From assembly GCA_001939145.1 (NCBI GenBank), contig LSRX01000068.1, positions 972,769 through 1,036,768 on the forward strand: a stretch of DNA of 64,000 bases, read 5' to 3'. Positions 54,626-63,291 of the stretch are shown here, piece by piece. A program made the position numbers and the translations under genes. The notes beneath the pieces were generated by a model, which was not told where the DNA came from, made no database searches, and saw only the letters and a list, made by a program, of their open reading frames with translations. The DNA comes from Symbiodinium microadriaticum (Eukaryota; Sar; Dinophyceae; Suessiales; Symbiodiniaceae). Each line of letters starts with the position of its first letter. Position 1 is the first letter of the stretch.

Positions 54626-56047
54626 ACCTTCAACCTCAAAGTCCCAACCCGAGGTTCAAGAAGCTCCTGCGATCACAGAACCTCTGTCTTCGAATCAGCA
54701 CACCGACGGGTTTAGGTTTTAGGGGGATTAGGGTTTAGGGTCTAGGGCTTCAGGATTTTAGGGTTAGGTCTGGGGTTTAGGTTTTAGGGGGTTTAGGGTT
54801 TAGGGTACGCCTTACATGAAGAAACCCGCACTTGAAACGCCAACCGAGAACAAACGCAACTGCAGATTGATGTAATCATGATCGTCATCGTGACTGTTGT
54901 AGCAATGTTATGCCGAAACGTCAGGGACGCTGTTACTGACCATGGTAAGGTACGCTTGACAATCTTAGCAGCAGGACTGACAGTACTCTTTTGAGTCCCA
55001 GCCCGTGTCCAGCATAGCCTTTGTTGCCGGATGTTAGAATGATGCGCAAACCCTACCCCCTGAAGTCGTAAAGCCTCAAAGGCTGATCTTTAAGGGATCT
55101 TGATTTTACCCTTCGCCTTTTTCTCAAGGCCCTATCCGCGGCCTTACACTCTAGCTGCTGTGCTACCAAGCGCTCCGCCTGAGGCTCCGGTGACACCCGA
55201 TCCTGCAAGAGAAGAGGGTTTCGGGTTGAGGGTTTCGGGTTTAGGGTCTAAGGACAGTTCGGGAAGCGTTGGGGGGCGCGAAGTTCTAGATATTTGGCGC
55301 GGAAGGGAAGGGAGGTGGGGGTCGAAGTTCCTAGTCATGTTGCCGTCGTGGGTGTGAAAAAATCCCAGACCCAACGCCCTACCCCCGTTGCATCACCCCT
55401 AAATACCTAGCCTTCTCAGGGCTAGTACAACACAACCCTAAAGAAATGGCTTCATGGGGTCCAGCCTGGGGTTGCAGCTTCACGGGCTTTTGGGCTAATT
55501 TTTTACGGAGTCATTCCCGCTGCTCAAGAGTACACAAGCAGGGCAACAGAAATCATAAACCGAGTCGCCCTAGATCTTTCGGCTTCTTCATGTAAGTCTG
55601 GGGGCAGGGGGGCTCGCCAGTTGGCGACCGCAATGCTCCATTCAAAGCACATCCTGTGCATTCTGTGCCTTGGAGAATCTAGATGAACAAATGGGCTGGC
55701 CTTCGAAAATTCTAGGATTCGTTGAAGGAATGGCGCACTATCAAAAACCGGGTCTGGTTATGCAATCGCAGAAAAATGACGGCCGAGCTCGAAAACAAAT
55801 CATCTCCCCTCCTCGATGTACGAAGATACCCTTAGCGCACGCATGCCAAACAAACATGATTAGCCCACTATTCTCGACAAATACTGAAGAAATGCACTCA
55901 TTTCGTATTATTACTACCTGGTACTACCTATATTGCTACCCTGCTCCCAATGCACGGATAGAGTAGCTAGCAGCTAGCAATGTATAATCCCAAGATGGAG
56001 TTTCGACTCTCTACCCTAACATTAGTGTACAGGGCTTGCATGACTGT
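54626..56047. other. Unclassified sequence with a TTTAGGG patch
   Basis: TTTAGGG 54708-54805. 54810-56040 is mainly unique; frames at 55100-55357 and 55670-55966 show no recognisable domain. No gene supported. Confidence 0.4.
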
Positions 56048-56139
56048 ACCCATAGGCTCCTAAGTAGTTCCTTCTTGTGGTTTATATATAGAACCCTATA
56101 AGGTCATCCCTAAGAGGAACTACTATGGAGCCTATGGGT
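56048..56139. mobile_element. MITE-A copy 7 (92 bp)
   Basis: CCCATAGGCTCCTAAGTAGT / ACTACTATGGAGCCTATGGG; TA on both sides. A sequence intermediate between the main family and the diverged subfamily. Confidence 0.85.
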
Positions 56140-56799
56140 AAGAACAGCTACCCGATGAAGTAATAGCCGACCTCTAGACCATGCAGATATTCTGCACCTG
56201 AGGACCTGGCCCCGTAGAGCCCATACAGAACCCTCGTACGGCCCTGTAATTGTAAAGCAACTCGGCGACCTCAACAACAAAAGACGCATACAAAACCCTT
56301 ATGACATGCCGATAAAGCCCAGTACCCAAAAAGACAACCTTCTACAACATTTGCAAATCCTCGCAAAATCCACATTATCACCGTAAACACTAAACCCTCT
56401 AAACCCTCTAAACCCTAAACCCTGAACCCTAAACCCTAAACCCTGAATCCTAAACCCTAAATCCTGCAGACCCTGCAAACCTTAAAGGGAGCGAGCCTCG
56501 GGGTCGGACTGTCGGCCTTCGTTGACCTTGGAAAGGTCGGTCAGCCCCTCCCCCCCCCTCCCACGGGCCCTTACAAGAAGTTGGGTTCAGAGGGTAGGGG
56601 CCTTAACATATGAGGGCAAAGAGGGTCTAAGCTATGAGGTGCTTGTGTTTTGCGTGGTTTTGCTTGAGGTTTTGGCTTGATGTCTCGTTCGTCCTTTCTG
56701 TCGCTGGTGCTTTTGCTCTTTTTCGCTGTCTTTGTTTACATATTTAGTTGGTTAATTCTTTCTCCCCCCGGTGCTGCCTTCCATCATGATAGAACTCCC
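56140..56799. repeat. Unclassified, then CCCTAAA block
   Basis: CCCTAAA/CCCTGAA 56390-56470; remaining sequence unclassified. Confidence 0.5.
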
Positions 56800-56921
56800 A
56801 AGTATAATGTTTGGGGGCCTGAGTAGTTAGAACAGGGTTTTGGGGTACAGATTATACTCATATTTTAATAATAAGGAACCCCCAAACTATAGTATATAGG
56901 TACTTATTGAGGCCCCCATAG
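56800..56921. mobile_element. Family H element, single copy
   Basis: TATAATGTTTGGGGGCCTGA and TTGAGGCCCCCATA are inverted ends; the interior GTTAGAACAGGGTTTTGGGG matches the tandem copies at 54300. Confidence 0.55.
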
Positions 56922-57226
56922 TACTCAGAACCCAAACCCTGAACCCTAGACCCTAAACCCTTAAACCCTCAACCCTTAAACCCTAGACCCTAAACCCTTA
57001 AACCCTTAACCCTTAAACCCTAAACCCTAAACCCTTAAACCCTTAAACCCTTAAACCCCTAAACCCTTAAACCCTAAACCCCCGAACCCCTTAAACCCTT
57101 AAACCCCTGAACCCTTAAACCCTGAACCCCTAAACCCTAAACCCGCGAACCTCTGCTTTGCAACCAACAGCTGAGGGAGCGGCCCCAGTGCGACGACCTC
57201 GGGGCGCACTTGGGCTTGCTCTTAAG
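56922..57226. repeat. CCCTAAA block (CCCTTAAA variants)
   Basis: Heptamers and octamers (CCCTTAAA) dominate to about 57150. Confidence 0.85.
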
Positions 57227-57338
57227 CTAGGTTTCTGGGTGACTCCTAAATAATACGGGTGCCCTTTCTCCTAATATTCGCTTTTAATCAGGAGACCCCA
57301 AAATAAAAAGGGCAAAAGGGTACTACTCAGGAGCCTAG
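57227..57338. mobile_element. Inverted-repeat element (GACTCCTAAATAAT / ACTACTCAGGAG)
   Basis: CTAGGTTTCTGGGTGACTCC on the left, ACTACTCAGGAGCCTAG on the right, with GTGCCCTTT and AAAGGGCA inside also inverted. Non-coding, single copy. Confidence 0.55.
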
Positions 57339-58211
57339 TTAAGGCTTGGCCTAGTAGGGTAAGGTTGCAGGTTTGGGGCTGAGGGGTTCGGCTTTGGTTT
57401 AGGTTTTGGGTTTGCGGTTTTGGGGCTCTTAGGGTGCAGGAGTGTTGTTTCGTGATGTGCACAGGGTGTAGTATGGCATGGGGCTTTCAATTCAAGAGGT
57501 TTTCTGCCAAGGATTCTGTCCGGGCTTTTCCAATCAGCGATCAAAGAACCAAGATACCGGGACACTCTTTTCTCCAGTGATACTTTTGCTTAATCCAGGG
57601 GCCAATGACCCAAACGGGAACAAACTAATGTGGGTTTGGGGAAGACGAGTGAGACTAAGTCGGATCTCAGACACAGACTGATCCTAAACCGTACACCCTG
57701 CATAATCCCAACCAACTAACGAAAGGCGAAAGCCCCTGAACCCTATACCCTGAAACCCTCAACTCGAAAACCCAATAGCCCTAAAACCCTAAACCCTGAA
57801 ACCTAAACCCTCAACTCTAAAACCCAATAGCCCTAAAACCCTAAACCCTGAAACCCTAAACCCTGAAACCCTTGAAACCCTCAACTCTAAAACCCTAAAG
57901 GCCCGAGGCTTGGGGCCGGGCCGCTGCCAGACCTGCTGATTCCACGCGTTTGGGGGGGGCTTTGGGATTAGAGACTTCAGGGTTTTTGGGGTTTAGTGTT
58001 TCAGGTTTTAGGATTGAGGGTTTTAGGGTTTAGGGTTTAGAGTTGAGGGTTGTAGGGTTTAGGGTTTTAGGGCTTTAGAGTTGAGGGTTTTAGGGTTTAG
58101 GTTTGTTTTGAAGGGAGAGGGGGCGGGGGGTTGAGATGATATGGAGTGTTTTTGTGTGAAAACTTTTTTTCGTTACTGCAGACAGGTCCGAAAGCCTGTG
58201 GAGTTTAGGGT
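57339..58211. repeat. Unique 57339-57690, CCCTAAA tandem, TTTAGGG block
   Basis: From about 57745 a unit CCCTCAACTCTAAAACCCAA with TAGCCCTAAAACCCTAAACC repeats two to three times; TTTAGGG 57975-58105. The short frames at 57335-57681 are unconvincing. Confidence 0.6.
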
Positions 58212-58303
58212 ACCCATAGGCTCCTAAGTAGTTCCTTTTTGTGGTTCATATTTAGAATCCTATAAGGTAATCCCAAAAAGGAACTACTTCGGAGCCAATG
58301 GGT
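58212..58303. mobile_element. MITE-A copy 8 (92 bp)
   Basis: Full-length: CCCATAGGCTCCTAAGTAGT, core GTGGTTCATATTTAGAATCC, right arm AGGAACTACTTCGGAGCCAA then TGGG, TA on both sides. Useful as reference with copy 2. Confidence 0.85.
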
Positions 58304-58682
58304 AAGCTTTGGGGTTTGAGGGATCCGGGTCTTTGGGGAAGCTTGGGGGCTTAGGGCTTAGAGTTCAGGGTAAATTTCGGGGTGCAGAGAGTAGGGTTTC
58401 GGATTCATGGGAATGATGGCTACAAATGGTTTAAGGAGAAGCTTGATTATCATACAGTAGCTTTCGGAAGTTCCAGCGTTTAACAGTTCGAAGAAACCGG
58501 AACCGCCCGAACTCACTTTAGTGCCCTGTGCAACGGGGCCGGGGGCCGTGCTGGGAGCTATACGGGCTGAAATCGGTAGTTTAGGGTTTGGATTTATAAA
58601 GCTTCTATTATATTATGCCACAACCTCAACCCCCAAACCTTTCAATTCCTAAAGCCTGACATCACTGAAGCCCAGGGTATAT
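58304..58682. other. Unclassified sequence between two MITE-A copies
   Basis: Scattered TTTAGGG and CCCTAAA-like words only; no gene recognised. Confidence 0.4.
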
Positions 58683-58758
58683 ACCCATAGGCCCCCTAAG
58701 TAGTTCCTTTTTATGGTTTGTATTTAGAATCCTATAATAAGGCAGTCCCAAAAAAGAA
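58683..58758. mobile_element. MITE-A copy 9, right arm lost
   Basis: CCCATAGGCCCCCTAAGTAG, core TTATGGTTTGTATTTAGAAT, then AGTCCCAAAAAAGAATG where the right arm should begin. Confidence 0.75.
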
Positions 58759-58794
58759 TGAAAACATGGTAGTGGCAAGGGGGGGTCTGAATTT

Positions 58795-59425
58795 CGATTA
58801 CGCCTCTAAGCCTCTATTGTCCGCCTGTCTGCTGGCACGCCTCTAAGCCTCTAAGCCTTTAAGTCTCTATTGTACCGCCTGTTTGCTGGCACGCCTGTAA
58901 GCCTCTAAGTCTCTAAGCCTTTATTACCCCGCCGAGCCGCTGGGACGCCTCTAAGCCTGTAAGCCTCTATTCTTAGGCGCTTAGGCGCTTCTAGGCGCTT
59001 ACATGGTTTGAGCCCATCTTGAGGCGCTTAGGCGCTTAGACGCTCACCGAGCGCAGACGCTCATGCGTTTCCTCTGGGGACTTTTCCGTCCATAGACAGC
59101 ACATGCTACGGAGGTGTTCAGGCGCTTTTCGTTGATGATGCGGCTTTAGCTTAGGCGCTTTTAGGGTCTTCTAGGCGCTTGGGCGCCGTGAGGCGCTGTT
59201 AGGCGCTTAGCAAGCGCTTAGACGCTTTTAGGGTCTTCTAGGCGCTTGGGCGCCTTGAGGCGCTTAGGCGCCTTTAGGTGCTTAGGCGCTGTTAGGCGCT
59301 TAGGCGCTTGTAGACGCTTAGACGCGTCCTGACATTGTTCCACGGCACCTCTAGTCTTGAAAACCTCTAAGTCTCTAGCACCCCGCCTCGACGCTAGCAC
59401 GCCTGTAAGCCGCAAGGTCTGTTTA
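58795..59425. repeat. Composite array: CCTCTAAG units flanking AGGCGCTT units
   Basis: Left part (58800-58975): repeated GCCTCTAAG/GTCTCTA with a longer CCGCCTGTTTGCTGGCACG module. Middle (58975-59330): many AGGCGCTT octamers with GACGCTT, GGGCGC and CTTCTAGGCGC variants. Right (59365-59425): CCTCTAAG and a CGACGCTAGCACGCCTGTAA module again. The minus frame 59218-59415 therefore reads as APKRLK repeats, which I take as an artefact. Confidence 0.85.
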
Positions 59426-60077
59426 GCATTGAGTGGTGGAGGGTTTAGGGTGCAGGGTTTAGAGACATATGAATTTTTAGAGCCTTATAAAAGTTAGGGT
59501 TTATAAGGTTTAGAAGTTTTTTTTCTAGGGCTTAGTGTAGATTTGGAGCTCGGGGTTCGGAGGGGATGGGCCTATACGGTTCTCACTTACTTTGAGCTTT
59601 TCTGAGGATGTCCATGTCAGGGGCCTCTGAATGCCATGTTAAGAGCTACCTTGGGGACTGCTTGACCCTTATAAAAGCTGACGTTGCGCTTTTGAAATGA
59701 CCCTTATTTTAAGGTACGTTTGATATGTCCCTTAAAACGGGCATGGGTCGTTGTGCACGGGATGTAGCAGGACCGAGCTGCGCCGAATGGGCTCGATTCA
59801 TGCTTTTCGAAACGTTTGGTTATAGGATCTTGCCCATGATGCCGCCATGGACCCATTTTATTGCTCATAGATGCGTAGGCATGACTGACCTGTTCGAAAC
59901 GAGTGCGGGAGAGAAAAACCCTAATTCCTGATCCCTACAAGAAATAGCTGATATACTCTTTTATTCTACATGTCGAAGTGGGCAGTTGAGTTTGCAAGAT
60001 CGCAGGAGCTGCATGCACCGCATGCACACACGTGGGGCTCGGGGCTGCAAATCCGAACTTTCATGCAACGTTTGCAG
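59426..60077. other. Possible 5' region of the downstream gene
   Basis: TTTAGGG words to about 59510; afterwards unique. The frame 59725-59931 is not recognisable. 59970-60077 may include an upstream exon or UTR of the gene that follows. Confidence 0.35.
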
Positions 60078-60990
60078 TCTCGAAGCTGTGTCGTGTGCCC
60101 CCGCATGACTTTGACACGCAGATACAAGAGCCAGATACAGGGGCAGAGTTTGCACCATCGCACTTGCAATGCAGCATGTGCGTCTCGGATCTCCTGGAGA
60201 TTCCCGGTCAGGACCGGACGGTCTGCATTTCCATGGAGATTCATTCATTTTTCCGCGAAACAAAGAAATGGAGAAACATGTAAGTTTCAGGACTTCCTCT
60301 TCGAGCACGAGTTCCTGAAGTTTATCTGTGCAGCATGGAGCTTCTGCTGCAAGTAGACCCGGTTTTTTGCATGCCACCTGAACGGTCGAGTAATGGGGCG
60401 GGCATGGTTGCTGCAGTTCAGGACCGGTGTGCAGAGGACATGAAGTGGCGATGGTGAATCCAGGCCGGAACAGATTGCACAGATTCAGGTCACATCTACA
60501 GAATGCCAGGGTCATGCAGGAAGCAATCAGGATTGATTTTGGGCTGGCTGTGTGTCTTCCTATAGATACAAGCCTTTGTTGCAGTACCGAGTATCTTCCA
60601 TTCCATGCAGGATGCCGCGGCCGGCGAAATACAGGCCCAAGATCTGCAGGGTCACACATGATCCAGATGATGGTGCAGGTGCCAGTCCGCAGCTTCACTC
60701 ATGAAAGTTCCCATTGAAGCTTACATGAGCATGAGGAACATGGGTCCTTGAAGTTTTTTGTTCGAGCTCAGCATGTGCTGTTTCGGTCGGCCTGCTGTGA
60801 GATGCCACATAATTTCTTCAGGCTTTAAAGAGAATAGCATGCAGGGTTCCCAGGGTCCGGCATTCCAAACGTTCGGTGCACTGGAGCTCGCCTTTTGCTA
60901 TCCACGGTCCAGCCATGGCTGCTCTGATTCCTGAAAAGGTTCATTTTGAACCAGGCTCTGAGGCCTTACGTGTGTCGAAGGAGCTGAGCA
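60078..60990 (+). CDS. Probable 5' exons of the multi-exon ELKRRRFI gene
   Basis: Exon 60078-60279 begins after TTTGCAG and ends at a strong GTAAGT (SKLCRVPPHDFDTQIQEPD... to ...FRETKKWRNM). It joins in phase to 60611-60672, after CCATGCAG (MPRPAKYRPKICRVTHDPDD), which joins in phase to 60913 onward, after GGTCCAG (MAALIPEKVHFEPGSEALRV...). The end of the last exon and its junction to the exon at 61015 are unresolved because the remaining interval is very short. CSMC in the first exon hints at a Cys-containing patch but I see no full zinc finger. No family recognised. A 245-residue antisense frame over this region is rejected. Confidence 0.4.
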
Positions 60991-61014
60991 GGGAACCGTC
61001 CCTGATTTCTGCAG

Positions 61015-62842
61015 CTTGGAAGAATTAGGGCATGTGCAGTCTTTCGGGCTCGGCAAGCATGTTTTTGTGGCTCAATGTTTGCAATCTGAGGCAGGCTTGA
61101 ATCTGGTGATCGACCCAACAGGCAAGCTGCTCACAAAGAGGAAGGTGGTGTCGCGAAAGGATGTCATCGCGAACCCGCGAGTGCCACATCTGCACATAAA
61201 ATTCTGTCCATGCATGAGAGCACACAGACACTTAAAGGCCTGTCGCTCAGTATGGTTCGTGAAGCTTGCACATATATGTCCGCAGGTCATTGCAGCAGCT
61301 GTGAGAGGACAGCTGAAGTCGCGCAGGCGGCAGAGCGCCTACATCTATTCCGATGCGATCCTTCATTTTGTGAATAACAACAAGATCTTGCCTAAAGGAG
61401 TGCTCATAACTGCGCCATCCGTTCAGAATTGGGCCTGTCGAAGTGGCCAAGCAATCCGCAAGCTCGTGGCTGGTTTCAAACACTAGACGGGGGTTTGGGC
61501 TGCGGGACATGTGCTCGTTGCTGGTTGTAGCCGAGGTGACCAAATTCAAGCACCTCGCCCGTCGGGCACGGAGTTCGCATCAGGCACAGCTCCGTGAATT
61601 GAAAGATGAGCTGGCTAGATTCCTTGAGGATGGTGAGTCTGGGCTTGTGACTTTTTGGTGTGTGCATTTGGCCCACACATGATGGTATGCAGCCATTTAT
61701 TGATCCATGCAAACCAGCATCTAAGGATTCAGACTCGGAGGGTGAGCAGGAGAGCCAAGCAGATGAAGATGAAGATAGTGCTCTATCTACTTTGGCTGGG
61801 CATGACGATGCGGAGTCAGCTGCTTCTTCCCTGTGTTTCTTCATTGGGATCTCGCTTGTCTTGCCAATTGCAATAAATGCCCAGATGTGTGCGAATTTAG
61901 ACAAGGTTGAGAGTTCCAGCTCGGCGGTGACCCCGCCGATTCACATCCCTGCTTTGAGTGGTGAGATGCAGAGCCTTTCCGGTGAATAGTGTCTTCGGTT
62001 GCTGTTGGTATGCTGACTTGAGCAGTCCCTTTGTTGTTTGACTGACCTTGAATGCTGTGTCTGAGGATGGTCTTGGCCAAGCTACAAGCCAAGTGCAGGA
62101 AGCAGGAGGCTGCTTCAGCATCAACGACAGAATCCAAAAATAAGAAACCGAAGAAGGGCATTGAGGAGAAGCTGCTTCCCGAGAAGGCTTCTTGTCTCAT
62201 GTGTATGCATTGTCAAGGTGGATGCCTGTTGTGCAGTGAACTTGCTAAGTATATGGACTGCAGGTTCTGGAAAGCCTTCGAGGTTTGATTCCTGCGGAGC
62301 CCGCAAAGCCGATCCTGCCCAGTGCACAGTTGCTCGCCTGCATTCTGGATTTGATCGTGCTCCTGCATGGGAAGTTCACGAACTGATATTTCATTGCTTG
62401 CGGGTGTTTCGAACCTAGGTGGGCCAAAGATGATGAGGCCGAGGCTGCAAACAGACCCGGTGACGAGCTTCAACAGGTTAGCAAGAAAAAGAAGAAGGCC
62501 CCCTCCTCCAAGAGTTCCAAAGCCTCAAAGGCTCAGGCCCAGCAGGACGAGAAGGAGAACAAAGTTCAGGTTACAGATGAGAAGAAGAAGAAGAAAACAA
62601 GTTCGAAAGATGAAAACGGTGAGGAAACCGAGGCGATGGTGCGCATGAAGAGGACGATGACGGAGGATTGTGCATATGTGCCTGGATCCTACAAGGATGC
62701 TCGTTTGAGGTACATTGCGAAGAAGCGGGCTCGGGGCTTCTCATGGAAGGAAGCTTGTCAAAAATGGAATCAGAGTTCATCAAGGGCCTCCTGGCTGGAG
62801 GGATTATCGATCAACGAGTTGAAGCGACGACGCTTCATTTAG
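61015..62842 (+). CDS. Multi-exon lysine-rich protein with C-terminal ELKRRRFI, unknown function
   Basis: Six exons join with consistent phase: 61015-61472, 61531-61632, 61718-61832, 62066-62186, 62264-62373 and 62419-62842 (stop TAG), about 442 residues. Donors are GTTTCA, GTGAGT, GTGTTT, GCTTCT and GTTCAC; all acceptors are AG. Order: LGKHVFVAQCLQ... region; a basic VRGQLKSRRRQS segment; a helical, charged HQAQLRELKDELARFLED stretch; an acidic ESQADEDED patch; KNKKPKKG; a hydrophobic LACILDLIVLLHGK helix; a Lys/Ser linker (VSKKKKKAPSSKSSKASKAQ); and a terminal ~55-residue module YVPGSYKDARLRYI...SWKEACQKW...ELKRRRFI. This last module resembles a C-terminal motif I associate from memory with many dinoflagellate predicted proteins and is vaguely HMG-box-like. 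Lys-rich patches suggest nuclear location (inference). The 61015-61285 part could hide one more intron. Confidence 0.6.
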
Positions 62843-63209
62843 CTTATTTGGCTGTGCATCTTTAATCAATGTGCAAGCTTCTCGAGCTTGAAATTCTGGT
62901 CGGAAATTCGATGTCTGCGACTGCATGAGACCAGCTGCAAGAGCCCGGCATCTTTCAAAGGATGAAATTGATTCCCGTCTGCCATAACTAATCTAAGCCG
63001 CTCAGGTCTGGTTTCAAGTCTTGGGGAGCTCTCCTTCAATTCTGTGCACAAGGCTCCAGGCTGCTACCCTTTAGATCCCAGCTGGGGCCAGCGGTTGCTA
63101 TGGTCGTAGCAGAGTTGTTGCGATGGGGTGCCCCGCTGCAACTGATTATGTGTGTGGTGCTCCTGGCCTTTCACGAAAAGGCCCTACAATCTGAGGACTG
63201 CTTCTAAGC
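62843..63209 (+). other. 3' flank, with a possible further exon
   Basis: Immediately after the stop is probable 3' UTR. At about 63064-63207 a plus frame reads RSQLGPAVAMVVAELLRWGA and LQLIMCVVLLAFHEKALQ before a stop; it looks protein-like and could be an upstream exon of the methyltransferase-like gene, but no splice junction joins it convincingly. Confidence 0.3.
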
Positions 63210-63275
63210 TAAACCCTAAACCCCAAACCCCCAAACCCCCAAACCCTAAACCCTAAACCTAAACCCTAAACCCTA
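63210..63275. repeat. CCCTAAA block between two genes
   Basis: CCCTAAA/CCCCCAAA heptamers end 16 bases before the first methyltransferase-like exon, so they lie in an intron or the 5' flank of that gene. Confidence 0.85.
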
Positions 63276-63291
63276 CGATCCGCCCGCGCAG

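Noticed and set aside
58973-59415. Lys/Arg/Pro repeat protein on the minus strand (APKRLK units)
   Set aside because: It only reflects the AGGCGCTT octamer array; no flanking coding sequence supports it.
59961-60698. 245-residue minus-strand open frame
   Set aside because: It is antisense to plus exons with strong splice sites and in-phase joins, and its composition (Cys/Pro/Ser-rich, no motif) looks like a shadow.
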